Origin: Pseudomonas koreensis
GTDB taxonomy: Bacteria > Pseudomonadota > Gammaproteobacteria > Pseudomonadales > Pseudomonadaceae
Direction: 5' to 3'
Length of the DNA: 64,000 nucleotides
NCBI RefSeq assembly: GCF_024169245.1
Contig: NZ_JALJWP010000001.1
Span: 1,116,001-1,180,000 of the forward strand
Notes under the pieces: model-generated
The model's database searches: none
Told to the model about the DNA's origin: nothing
The model's input: only the letters and a program-made list of their open reading frames with translations
Part shown: positions 8,952 through 16,575 of the stretch, one piece after another
How positions within the stretch are numbered: the first letter of the stretch is position 1
Layout of the letters: every line of letters begins with the position of its first letter
Program-made: the position numbers and the translations under genes

Positions 8952-10352
8952 ATGACCGAAGCTGCTCTCGTCCCCGAATCTCCGCAAGCTCCGTCTGTTA
9001 TTCGGCTGCTGCTCAACAAGCTGGGCGTTGCCTACGAAGAGGTGCTCGACCACCACGGCCTCAATGCCTCGCGCAAAGTGCAGGCCGTGCTGCTGGACGA
9101 CGCCGTGGGCGCGTTGATGGTGCTGTTTCCACAGAGCCAGTTGCTGGATCTCAACCGCCTCGCCGAACTCACTGGTCGCCGCCTCACAGCCGTGTCCACC
9201 GAGCGCCTGGAAAAGATGCTCGGCAAACACAATCTGAGCCTGCTGCCGGGCCTGCCGGCGCTGACCAGTTCGCCGTGCCTCTACGAAGAAAGCCTGCTGC
9301 GCGAGCCGAAGCTGCTGATCAACTCCGGCGAGCCGGGCCTGCTGCTGGAAATCAGCAGCGAAGACTTCAAATCGATGCTGACCAAGGCCAGCGCCGCTAA
9401 CTTCGGCGAAGCCCTGAGCAGCATTCGCCCGAACCTCGACCGCCCGGACGATGACCGCGAGGAAATCACCCAGGCCGTGCAGGCGTTTACCGCGCGGCGC
9501 ATTCAGCAGCGTCTGGAAGCGACCATCGAGATTCCGCCGCTGGCCGAAACCGCGCAAAAAATCATCAAGCTGCGCGTTGACCCCAACGCCACCATCGACG
9601 ACATCACCGGCGTCGTTGAAACCGACCCGGCGCTGGCCGCGCAAGTGGTGAGCTGGGCAGCGTCGCCGTATTACGCCTCGCCGGGCAAGATTCGTTCGGT
9701 GGAAGACGCGATCGTCCGCGTGCTGGGCTTCGATCTGGTGATCAACCTGGCGCTGGGCCTGGCCCTCGGCAAGACCCTCAGCCTGCCCAAAGACCACCCG
9801 CAACACACCACGCCGTACTGGCAGCAATCGATCTACACCGCCGCCGTCATCGAAGGCCTGACCCGCGCCATGCCGCGCGCCCAGCGCCCGGAAGCCGGCC
9901 TGACTTACCTCGCCGGTCTGCTGCACAACTTCGGTTACCTGCTGCTGGCCCACGTGTTCCCACCGCACTTCTCGCTGATCTGCCGCCACCTGGAGGTCAA
10001 CCCGCACCTGTGCCACAGCTACATTGAGCAACACCTGCTCGGTATCAGCCGCGAACAGATCGGCTCGTGGCTGATGCGCTACTGGGACATGCCGGACGAA
10101 CTGGCCACCGCCCTGCGCTTCCAACACGACCCAAGCTACGACGGCGCCTACGCCGAATACCCGAACCTCGTCTGCCTGGCCGTGCGCCTGCTGCGCAGTC
10201 GCGGGATTGGCTCTGGGCCGGATGAAGACATTCCGGATGCCCTGCTCGAACGCGTTGGCCTGACTCGCGACAAGGCTAATGACGTCGTCAGCAAAGTCCT
10301 CGAAGCCGAAGTGCTGCTGCGCGAACTGGCTTCGCAGTTCAGCCAGGCCTAA
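8952..10352 (+). CDS. YbaK-like plus HDOD two-domain protein
   Basis: A 466-residue protein. The N-terminal part (about 15-160) resembles the YbaK/prolyl-tRNA deacylase fold. The C-terminal part (about 195-400) is an HDOD domain, recognisable from IPPLAETAQKII, the VETDPALAAQVV segment and GLLHNFGYLLLAHVFP. HDOD proteins act in signal transduction, often linked to c-di-GMP or stress; the exact role here is unknown. The frame is open further upstream (to 8778), but that overlaps recG. The ATG at 8952 is chosen because homologues begin with the deacylase-like domain soon after it. Confidence 0.85.
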   Translation: MTEAALVPESPQAPSVIRLLLNKLGVAYEEVLDHHGLNASRKVQAVLLDDAVGALMVLFPQSQLLDLNRLAELTGRRLTAVSTERLEKMLGKHNLSLLPGLPALTSSPCLYEESLLREPKLLINSGEPGLLLEISSEDFKSMLTKASAANFGEALSSIRPNLDRPDDDREEITQAVQAFTARRIQQRLEATIEIPPLAETAQKIIKLRVDPNATIDDITGVVETDPALAAQVVSWAASPYYASPGKIRSVEDAIVRVLGFDLVINLALGLALGKTLSLPKDHPQHTTPYWQQSIYTAAVIEGLTRAMPRAQRPEAGLTYLAGLLHNFGYLLLAHVFPPHFSLICRHLEVNPHLCHSYIEQHLLGISREQIGSWLMRYWDMPDELATALRFQHDPSYDGAYAEYPNLVCLAVRLLRSRGIGSGPDEDIPDALLERVGLTRDKANDVVSKVLEAEVLLRELASQFSQA

Positions 10353-10390
10353 AACGAAACAGGCCCGCTCCCCAGGATTTACACAAATCC

Positions 10391-10465
10391 CTGTGGGAGC
10401 GAGCCTGCTCGCGAAGAATCCAACTCGGTCTACCAGACCGCCCTGATTGTTCCCACGCTCCGCGT
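10391..10465. repeat. partial REP copies
   Basis: A single arm of the tgtgggagcgagcctgctcg family is at 10391-10415. A half copy of a second repeat (tgattgttcccacgctccgc) is at 10444-10465. The second also appears at 11001-11046. These are solitary arms without their inverted partners. Confidence 0.7.
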
Positions 10466-10475
10466 CACCAAAGGC

Positions 10476-10859
10476 TCAAGCCTTAGGCTTAGCCTTCCGC
10501 GGCACCAAATACTTCATCAACCCCTGAAACCACATCACCAGCGCCGGATTACCCTTGAGCTGGATCGACTTGTCCTGAATGCCCTGCATAAACGCCAACT
10601 GCTTGTTCTTCGCCTGCATCGTCGCAAAGCCATAACCGGCATCTTTAAACGCAATCGCAAACGCCGGCTCCGCCACCACCCCAGACTTGCTGGTGATGCG
10701 CTGATTCTTCACCACAAAATGCCGCGCCACTTTCCCATCCAGGGTCTGCAGCTGAAACACCAGGTCCTTGTCACCCAACTGCTGCTGGAACGCAGGATTT
10801 GTCCGGCTGGCCTTACCCATCAACAAACCCATCATCCACAGAAGAAAACGAAATTTCAT
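10476..10859 (-). CDS. SCP2-like sterol-carrier fold protein
   Basis: A 127-residue protein. The central part (residues about 20-110) looks like an SCP2 sterol-carrier domain: VFQLQTLDGKVARHFVVKNQ, then the glycine and Phe-rich AFAIAFKDAGYGFATM. It is likely to bind hydrophobic ligands; related Pseudomonas proteins are often mislabelled helicase. I use the ATG at 10859 with gagg 8 nt before it; an in-frame GTG lies two codons upstream. The N-terminal FRFLLWMMGLLMG may be a short membrane-interacting segment. Confidence 0.65.
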   Translation of the reverse strand: MKFRFLLWMMGLLMGKASRTNPAFQQQLGDKDLVFQLQTLDGKVARHFVVKNQRITSKSGVVAEPAFAIAFKDAGYGFATMQAKNKQLAFMQGIQDKSIQLKGNPALVMWFQGLMKYLVPRKAKPKA

Positions 10860-11000
10860 GCGCACAGCCTCAAAAGGAAAATGAACGGCCGGGGCAGTGT
10901 AAGGGATTCGAACGATAACGCCAGTATCTGACGCTGTTGGAAGAGGATGCAGACCATTTCCCGCATGATGACTGCCAAGTCACGATGCAACGTTCCCCCC

Positions 11001-11124
11001 TGATCGTTCCCCCGCTCCGCGTGGGAATGCATCCCGAGACGCTCCCGCCTCCCTACTCACCTTTCCTACACCTGTTGAAACACATCCCTGTAGGAGCCGC
11101 CGGAGCCTGCGATCTTTTGATCTT
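11001..11124. repeat. REP-like elements in long intergenic region
   Basis: The 582-bp gap between 10860 and 11441 holds no convincing gene. It contains an imperfect hairpin with arms gttccc and gggaat around the cgctccgc core at 11001-11046. A degenerate copy of the 2328-2403 repeat family (tgtaggagccgccggagcct) is at 11089-11124. The rest of the gap is covered by the two foldable elements listed next. Confidence 0.6.
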
Positions 11125-11209
11125 CCGGCCCGCGAATTTATGGGAAATTTCCTGCAAAGTGCGGGGCTGTGCGTGAACTAGGCGGGATTGGTCGTGAGGG
11201 ATAGGCTTT

Positions 11210-11261
11210 GTGTGTCGCCGCAAAATCGGCGATACGGACGTGCAAGTCCGCATCGGCACAC
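11210..11261 (+). ncRNA. candidate structured leader element I
   Basis: Three nested inverted repeats could fold as a three-way junction. The outer stem is gtgtg (11210-11214) with cacac (11257-11261). Inside are cgccg/cggcg (11216-11220 and 11227-11231) and cggac/gtccg (11235-11239 and 11246-11250). It lies about 180 bp upstream of the DUF6124 gene. Whether it is RNA or a DNA element is not decided by the sequence. Confidence 0.4.
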
Positions 11262-11311
11262 TATCGGTTATAGCTATTCATCGAGCGTTTTCTTATGCTC
11301 GCGAATCGTTA

Positions 11312-11388
11312 TGGCAGCTGTGTGTGGGAGATCTTCGGATCTGCCGGTTTGCCGATTGCCGGTCTTGCACACCCATACACAGCTGCCA
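11312..11388 (+). ncRNA. candidate structured leader element II (17-bp closing stem)
   Basis: A 17-bp outer stem pairs 11312-11328 (tggcagctgtgtgtggg) with 11372-11388, with a single G-U pair. Inside are a UUCG-capped hairpin, agatc-ttcg-gatct (11329-11342), and a ccgg/ccgg hairpin (11344-11347 and 11359-11362). It ends 53 bp before the DUF6124 start codon. A UUCG tetraloop inside a long closing stem favours a folded RNA, either a leader or a small RNA. No terminator follows directly, so a leader is more likely. Confidence 0.5.
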
Positions 11389-11441
11389 CCTTATTCGAAG
11401 TGCGAGCGAAGGGGTGTTAGCTCCTTAATCGGTATATTTCA

Positions 11442-11813
11442 ATGAAGAAACCAACACCCAACCCCCCGGAAACCCCGGACATATCGCCCTACGAATCTCT
11501 GGAATCGAAGAAATTCCACGAAGCCGCCGAACGCGCCCTCGACCATCACTTCAAACCACCCACCGAACCCCACGCCAGACGCGAAACCGGCCTCTTCAAA
11601 CTCTCCTCCGGCACCGACCCCGAAGCCCTCATGGCCAACGCCTCCGAAGACCTCCTGTCAATCAGCGTCATCGCCTGCGACCTGGCTGACGACCTCCACG
11701 GCTCCCGCCGCTCGGTGGCACTGGCCCTGAGCAGAATGGCGGACGGGGTGCGATTGATGGTGGAAGGGACGCTTGATCATATTGAGGTGAAGAGCGCGGC
11801 GGCGAAGCCGTAG
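11442..11813 (+). CDS. DUF6124-like small protein
   Basis: A 123-residue protein beginning MKKPTPNPPETP, a proline-rich start typical of a Pseudomonas-restricted family (DUF6124, related to DUF3077). The middle has the FKLSSGTDPEALMANASEDLLS motif (residues about 52-74), and the rest is helical. The function is unknown. No Shine-Dalgarno is visible before the ATG, which is notable next to the structured elements upstream. A terminator follows at 11833. Confidence 0.7.
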   Translation: MKKPTPNPPETPDISPYESLESKKFHEAAERALDHHFKPPTEPHARRETGLFKLSSGTDPEALMANASEDLLSISVIACDLADDLHGSRRSVALALSRMADGVRLMVEGTLDHIEVKSAAAKP

Positions 11814-11832
11814 CGGGATTTGCGGATGAAAA

Positions 11833-11855
11833 AAAGGGGACGTTAAGTCCCCTTT
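11833..11855 (+). terminator. terminator after DUF6124 gene
   Basis: A 9-bp stem, aaaggggac (11833-11841) and gtccccttt (11847-11855), with a gttaa loop, 20 bp after the stop codon. Confidence 0.8.
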
Positions 11856-11882
11856 CTGCACCGTCTGTAAACATCCAGGCAC

Positions 11883-11913
11883 AAAAAAACTGCCAATCAC
11901 GGCAGCTTTTTTG
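11883..11913 (-). terminator. bidirectional terminator between convergent genes
   Basis: The hairpin ctgcc/ggcag (11890-11894 and 11901-11905) is flanked by a run of seven A on the left and six T on the right, so it can stop transcription from either side. It serves the minus-strand 53-aa gene. Confidence 0.7.
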
Positions 11914-11928
11914 AGAATCCGAAAACCT

Positions 11929-12090
11929 TCAGCCAGCCAGTCGACCGACTGGCTCGAAATCAGAACCTTTGGCCAACGCAACATCCAGAAAACGGCTGCG
12001 CTTACCGGAACGTTTAGCCAAAACTTCACGAGCTTCAGCCTGGAACCGGGCAGCCATCATAGGCTTTGGTTCATGTTTGGACTTTTTCAT
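11929..12090 (-). CDS. 53-residue basic protein, unknown
   Basis: The ORF is open from 12174, but the ATG at 12090 has a Shine-Dalgarno (agagg, 6 nt away) and gives a compact protein starting MKKSKHEPKPMMAAR. It is rich in Lys/Arg and predicted to be helical in AARFQAEAREVLAKRSGKR. It has no signal peptide. It sits 37 bp downstream of the GNAT gene on the same strand. A DNA-binding or antitoxin-like role is possible but not shown. Confidence 0.5.
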   Translation of the reverse strand: MKKSKHEPKPMMAARFQAEAREVLAKRSGKRSRFLDVALAKGSDFEPVGRLAG

Positions 12091-12127
12091 GGAAACCTCT
12101 CGGGTCTCGAAATTTGACTGGATAGTA

Positions 12128-12661
12128 TTACCGCTCAACCGCAATAACAAGCCGGCCCGTCGGATCAAAGCCAAACCCTAAACTCTCGTATATGGGTATA
12201 GCGCCGACTGCCGGCTCTTGAACTTCAATTTCTGTACAGCCAATCAAGAGAGCGTAGTTTTCAATCGCGGTTAATGCCAAAGCAGCCACTGTGCCCCGCA
12301 ACGGATGGGATCTTTCCGGCTTGCCCTCCAGAATCACGATCTTGATACATAGCTTGCTCTTGCGCGGTGACGCATAACACAACCCACACAATTCTTGGTT
12401 GAACCAAAGCGAGACATCAAAACCACGGGTGTCAGCCTGTTTCCATTGATGCACATCGTGCCACGGGTAGAGCGTCGCCTCGTCACCCCAAAGATCCGCA
12501 GCTTCGATGGCAACGGGAGTAATAGGCTCGTAACGGATTTGAGTGGTTTCGATACCTCGGATCTTGAGGTTTTGGCTTTCACGCGCCATATCTTCCGCAG
12601 CCTTGCGCGCCTCAGATCGCCAGATCTGATAGCGATACCCGTTACCTCGAATCCTGGACAT
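12128..12661 (-). CDS. GNAT-like N-acetyltransferase
   Basis: A 177-residue reading from the ATG at 12661 (MSRIRGNGYR). The C-terminal half looks like a GNAT fold: internal ALTAIENYALLIGC helix, then EVQEPAVGAIPIYESLGF, the usual final strand-helix with the Tyr. The acetyl-CoA loop is not clearly recognisable. The frame stays open to a GTG at 12844, so the protein may be up to 61 residues longer; no good Shine-Dalgarno decides it. Base composition is lower in GC than the core genes, consistent with an accessory gene. Confidence 0.55.
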   Translation of the reverse strand: MSRIRGNGYRYQIWRSEARKAAEDMARESQNLKIRGIETTQIRYEPITPVAIEAADLWGDEATLYPWHDVHQWKQADTRGFDVSLWFNQELCGLCYASPRKSKLCIKIVILEGKPERSHPLRGTVAALALTAIENYALLIGCTEIEVQEPAVGAIPIYESLGFGFDPTGRLVIAVER

Positions 12662-12963
12662 GGACAACCACTGGCAATCTTCAAAGGCTATGAGGGTAGC
12701 GACGTTTCCAAGCTTCTGAACATAAACAGAAATAACCTGACACTGATTACCTTGTTCGAGCATTCCGCAGCTTTCGAGCCTCAACCGGCGACGCAGTCGC
12801 TCATCGGCAGGACGTAAGAGGCTAGTGAAGGAACGCTTGACCACGTTGAAGTACCGAAAGTGGCATCCACCTTAGCTGTGTAGAAACTTCACTATGGGCA
12901 GTCAGTGGTACTAGCAGCAGAGCAGAGATAAACGCACGCGAAAACTTCAAATCGGAAATTCAT

Positions 12964-13551
12964 TCAACGATTCATAGGCAACTGAAAGCGCATCCGCACC
13001 CTGCAATTCGCTAAATCCTCACGAAACAAACGCTCGCTCATTTTGCAGTGCCCCTCCGCGTATTGCCTCCAAAGCGAATCATCGAGCTCTTCCCCTCCCA
13101 GCAGCTCAATTGAGTTCGTTACATCTCTCTCACGATCCTTCCCCGCAATCGCGGATGCCGCTTTGTAAAAACCATCCAGCGGTAAACCCGTCTGTAGAGC
13201 GATCAACTCTCCCAGCCGAGCATTGGTCGTCTGCACCAGACACCCAAGCCTCTCGATTGGCGCCTCAGCGCCCGGCAACGCAGCTTGATAAAGCTCTTCG
13301 CAAAACGACTCTTTGAAGCGCACCCAGTTCTTTTGCACATCTCTCAGGTGGCTTTGCTCCGCAGGAGCCAGAGTCGACAGCGCTTTTTTGTATTGCTCGT
13401 TCAAGACACCATCGACTTTCTTGAAGGTTTGCTGGCCGCAGGTGATCAAGTCCGGGTTGGACAAACTGTCTGGGTTGCACGCTTCTCCAGCAAACAATGC
13501 GGATGAAGCAGCAGAGAGCAAGCAACCGAGAAGAATCGAAAATACTTTCAC
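12964..13551 (-). CDS. LprI/DUF1311 domain periplasmic protein
   Basis: A 195-residue protein from a GTG start at 13551, chosen because aaggag lies 6 nt upstream, inside the end of the preceding gene. It has a Sec signal peptide (cleavage near SSALFAGEA) and then a lysozyme-inhibitor LprI-type domain with paired cysteines (CNPDSLSNPDLITC, NWVRFKESFCEELY). The C-terminal half has two more cysteines (GHCKMSERL, DLANCRVR). The domain family includes lysozyme inhibitors, so a role protecting peptidoglycan is plausible. It is translationally close to the membrane protein gene upstream. Confidence 0.65.
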   Translation of the reverse strand: MKVFSILLGCLLSAASSALFAGEACNPDSLSNPDLITCGQQTFKKVDGVLNEQYKKALSTLAPAEQSHLRDVQKNWVRFKESFCEELYQAALPGAEAPIERLGCLVQTTNARLGELIALQTGLPLDGFYKAASAIAGKDRERDVTNSIELLGGEELDDSLWRQYAEGHCKMSERLFREDLANCRVRMRFQLPMNR

Positions 13552-13555
13552 GCTG

Positions 13556-14011
13556 TTACTCCTTCCCTTGACGGTCATGTCTGTACAGCCAAAACAGCGG
13601 CGGCAACAACACCAACAACGCAAAACCATCAAGCCACACGTGCGACCAGACCTGCTGTTGCGCCGAGAGCCACATGTCCTGCGGCGCCCATAACAGGATG
13701 CCGGCGATCAACCAGCCCCAGATGGCCGGAGCTTTCAAGCGATTGCCCAAGTGCACCAGCGCGAGCATGTACAACGAATAACTTTGCAACGTCGCGCCGA
13801 ACAGCGCGAGCCACCAGACTTGTTGTTCGTGGCCGGCGGTGGGAACCGCATCGGCACCCCAAAACGACAGTTCGAGGACTTGCAGGTAGCCATCGAGCAA
13901 GCCGGAGTCACCGGCCCAGGTCAGGGTGAGACCGGCGAGGATATGCGTGATCGCAGCGGCATATAGCCAAAGCACCAACGCTGGGCGAAGCGAGGAAGAA
14001 GGGGCTGGCAT
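13556..14011 (-). CDS. small integral membrane protein, unknown
   Basis: A 151-residue protein with about four hydrophobic segments (about residues 10-30, 65-85, 96-112 and 125-145) and a basic C-terminal tail (YRHDRQGKE). No family is recognised. Its taa stop is 4 bp before the GTG of the LprI-type gene and its last codons supply that gene's Shine-Dalgarno, so the two form one operon. Confidence 0.6.
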   Translation of the reverse strand: MPAPSSSLRPALVLWLYAAAITHILAGLTLTWAGDSGLLDGYLQVLELSFWGADAVPTAGHEQQVWWLALFGATLQSYSLYMLALVHLGNRLKAPAIWGWLIAGILLWAPQDMWLSAQQQVWSHVWLDGFALLVLLPPLFWLYRHDRQGKE

Positions 14012-14150
14012 TCCGTGTCCTAAGCGCGTTCCTTGGGGGTGGGGAGTTTAAAGGAAAATCGGGGTCGTCAGATGCTCAAGCGTTAAACGTTTTAGCGTAG
14101 GGGATTCAGACAAAACTTGTGCAAAACCGCCTCAAACAGCCCCTCGAAAT

Positions 14151-15524
14151 TCAAATGCAGTGGCTGACTTTGATCGGCGCCGTGGCTGACGATCCCAATC
14201 GCCCCACGTTGAAGACGCCCAACTGGTCACCTTTGTCAGCCGCCATTTGATAACAGGCTAACGCCCGCGATATATCCTTCGTTCCTAACTCCCCACCCTC
14301 AAAGGTAGAGGCCAGGTAATTCATCGCGTCCGTGGAGCCCATGGTAATCGCCCGGATAACCTGCTCTTCTGCCTGCTTGGGATGAAGGCAAGGGCCGTTA
14401 TAGTCAGTGGAGTTTCCTGAACAAAGAAACGTCGCATAACCCATCGCACCCTTTGGTATTTTCGAAGCCGCTTTGAACAAAGCCTCAACCTTAGGGGTTT
14501 CCAACTGAGATGCCATTTGCGAAAGACTCAGGCTCGCCGCCGACAGGCTCGCCTGTGCATCACCCGACTCTGCAGCACACACAAAATTTTCCAGCGACGC
14601 TTCAATCAACTCCGCAGTCAGCCGGTATTGCTCAAGAGACCCCAGCCCACCCAACGCTTCCGCACGCTGATAACAAAAGTTTTCAGCGCGGCTCATTCCC
14701 GGGTTATCCGTTGCGACAAGATCCTTCTCGCTGACCGACCAATCCTCAATCCCCTCAAGCACCCAGCACGCCTGACGAGAGAAGTTGAAGATCTTGATAT
14801 TGCTGTTGCCGGCCCGTTTATCCACCACGTTGACGTGACTGTCATCAACCTCTTCAATCTCGACCCCAGGTGTCTTGCCGGGCGTGATTGCAACCATCAG
14901 CGGATAGGTGAAGGTTGTTCCACTGACACCCGAGGTCGAAGGCTCAAAGGTACGCCGATCCTTCCCAGCTACCGGTTTCAACACCAGCGACTTGACCGTC
15001 ATTGCAGTCAGACGGCGTTGTGATTCGCTGTTGGCGGAAAACGCCGCAATGAAAGGCGCGAATTCCTCCGAGGGGCAAGCGTCGCTGGTGGGAGCCGTCG
15101 ACGAGTTCTTGTCGGATGCAAGAGCAGGGACAATCTTGTCCAGATACGCCGAGCGCTCACGACTCATTCTGGCGATGCACGAGTTAACCGCGAACACATG
15201 AGCCGGCATCCCCGTCTCGATTTCGAATGCCTCCAAAGGGCAGTTCGCATCGCGCAACTTCAACCAAGCACGTTGCGACTCTTTGACCTTCGCGGCGTAC
15301 TCCGCGCCCAATGCCGGATCTGCTCGATAGTCAGACTCAAGTCGCGTCATCAGCTGCTTGTAGCTGACATTCAACTGCGTATCGGCAGCCTTCTTCGCCG
15401 CCTCCGAGCAGGGCACCATCTCCAGACTTGAGGTGACCTGGCTGCAGTCGTCCTGCGCACAGGCAGCTGAAGCCGGTAGCAGTACGGCGAGCAGGGTTAA
15501 AACAAAACGGTTCACGGTGTTCAT
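14151..15524 (-). CDS. exported LprI/DUF1311 plus Sel1-like repeat protein
   Basis: A 457-residue protein from the ATG at 15524, with signal peptide LTLLAVLLPASAACAQ. Residues about 25-130 are LprI/DUF1311-like, with the pattern CSQVTSSLEMVPC, RAWLKLRDANCPLEAF and VNSCIARMSRERS. A second module begins CPSEEFAPFIAAFS and matches the start of the mature 19611-20651 protein. The C-terminal part (about 370-450) has Sel1-like helical repeats (IRAITMGSTDAMNYLASTFE). The annotated end at SHCI may be a frameshift: see findings. The in-frame upstream ATG at 15569 is disfavoured because it lies inside the remnant gene before it. Confidence 0.6.
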   Translation of the reverse strand: MNTVNRFVLTLLAVLLPASAACAQDDCSQVTSSLEMVPCSEAAKKAADTQLNVSYKQLMTRLESDYRADPALGAEYAAKVKESQRAWLKLRDANCPLEAFEIETGMPAHVFAVNSCIARMSRERSAYLDKIVPALASDKNSSTAPTSDACPSEEFAPFIAAFSANSESQRRLTAMTVKSLVLKPVAGKDRRTFEPSTSGVSGTTFTYPLMVAITPGKTPGVEIEEVDDSHVNVVDKRAGNSNIKIFNFSRQACWVLEGIEDWSVSEKDLVATDNPGMSRAENFCYQRAEALGGLGSLEQYRLTAELIEASLENFVCAAESGDAQASLSAASLSLSQMASQLETPKVEALFKAASKIPKGAMGYATFLCSGNSTDYNGPCLHPKQAEEQVIRAITMGSTDAMNYLASTFEGGELGTKDISRALACYQMAADKGDQLGVFNVGRLGSSATAPIKVSHCI

Positions 15525-15535
15525 CCTTAAGTCAT

Positions 15536-15798
15536 TCAGGCTTTGCGTTTGGTGAATCGGGTGATGCATTGCTTGGGGATGTTCATTTCCGAGTAAGTGC
15601 TGAGCAGCGCTTTGCGTTTTTTGTCGACGCGCAGGTTAACGAAGTCGTCGCCGCAGTCCGGCTGTAAGTCTCAAACATGTCGACTTTGGCTTGGTAACGA
15701 AAAACCGGTCTTAGTTTGTAAGTGCTACTGCAATGATTTAAGCCAGTGAGTAAACGGAACAGATCTGTTTGCCTTCGCAATCTAGACAGAAATCGCAT
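15536..15798 (-). pseudogene. remnant of a disrupted gene
   Basis: Two adjacent open segments in different frames look like one protein. 15583-15798 starts at an ATG and reads to YQAKVDMFETY. 15536-15670 has no start and reads PDCGDDFVNLRVDKKRK to TRFTKRKA. Joining them near 15665 gives one continuous product ending 11 bp before the next gene's ATG. The family is not recognised. A non-coding explanation cannot be excluded. Confidence 0.35.
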
Positions 15799-15818
15799 TG
15801 CACACCAAACAGATCTGT
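15758..15818. promoter_or_regulatory. two copies of a palindrome, acagatctgt
   Basis: The perfect 12-bp palindrome aacagatctgtt (15758-15769) and a second 10-bp copy, acagatctgt (15809-15818), have centres 50 bp apart, about five helical turns. They lie in the AT-rich gap upstream of the LprI/Sel1 gene. An operator for a dimeric regulator is possible; no regulator is identified. Confidence 0.35.
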
Positions 15819-15844
15819 ATTTTCTTTGAGGCCAGAAGAGTTGA

Positions 15845-16573
15845 TCAGAACAGCTTATTTAAAGCATCCCGATCATACCTTACGAATGCACTGTCAAGCT
15901 TTCCAGAAGACACATCGAGATAGAGCGGACTAACTAAATCGCTAGGCGAGTAAACGGAAAATACGTAGTTATCACCGAAGGAATGGCTGACTTTGTCTTT
16001 CTTTATAACGTTTTCGGGACGCGAAAACTTTAGGTCATTGGGAGAATGATAGGTTCGGGATAACTTCACCCCACCAAAAGCCGAGTCTTCAACCTCTACC
16101 AATACTGGGGGCGTTGCCAACAAAGGCGCTATAACAACCTTGCTAGTCAAGTTTTTCCACTGATCCGAAAATTCAGAAACTGCTTCCTCATATTCTTCAG
16201 CTAATGGGCGATCCAAGCCACAAACGGCTTTGTTTATTAGAACTCCATTCTGCTCGTTCCGAATATTTGTATACACGCAATCTATGAGAACATCCGCGCC
16301 ATGCCTAGTTAACGTAAAATAGGCTTCAAAAGGAGCACGCGACGCCAGATTTTCGTAATGGAGGGCCTTACCTCCATTAAATTCAACCAAATCCCTAGTT
16401 GTTTCGCCTTGACTCCCTACTACGCCTTCTATTGTTTTGCTACCACCTGACCAAGTAACGGTCAGAGACTGGGCATCAACATCAGCTGAATACACGTCAT
16501 GCGGCTCGGCGACTGCGAAACATGCTAGCACGAAAGTTACGACAGCTAAACCTACAGCCAACTTAATATTCAT
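15845..16573 (-). CDS. exported protein, candidate immunity to the 1011-aa effector
   Basis: A 242-residue protein with a clear Sec signal peptide (VGLAVVTFVLACFAVAEPHD). The mature part is beta-rich with two cysteines (DVLIDCVY, KAVCGLDR) and has no recognised enzyme motif. Its ATG is 2 bp after the effector stop, so they are co-translated. Location in the periplasm, where the effector would act, is what an immunity protein needs. Base composition is clearly AT-richer than the secretion genes. The function is inferred from context alone. Confidence 0.65.
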   Translation of the reverse strand: MNIKLAVGLAVVTFVLACFAVAEPHDVYSADVDAQSLTVTWSGGSKTIEGVVGSQGETTRDLVEFNGGKALHYENLASRAPFEAYFTLTRHGADVLIDCVYTNIRNEQNGVLINKAVCGLDRPLAEEYEEAVSEFSDQWKNLTSKVVIAPLLATPPVLVEVEDSAFGGVKLSRTYHSPNDLKFSRPENVIKKDKVSHSFGDNYVFSVYSPSDLVSPLYLDVSSGKLDSAFVRYDRDALNKLF

Positions 16574-16575
16574 AC

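Noticed and set aside
12664..12844. Extra N-terminal 61 residues of the GNAT protein
   Set aside because: Frame is open but starts at a GTG with no Shine-Dalgarno, and the added part has no recognised domain; not excluded.
15569..15583. Earlier ATG for the LprI/Sel1 gene
   Set aside because: It would place the start inside the upstream remnant and before a non-signal-like sequence; the ATG at 15524 gives a direct signal peptide.
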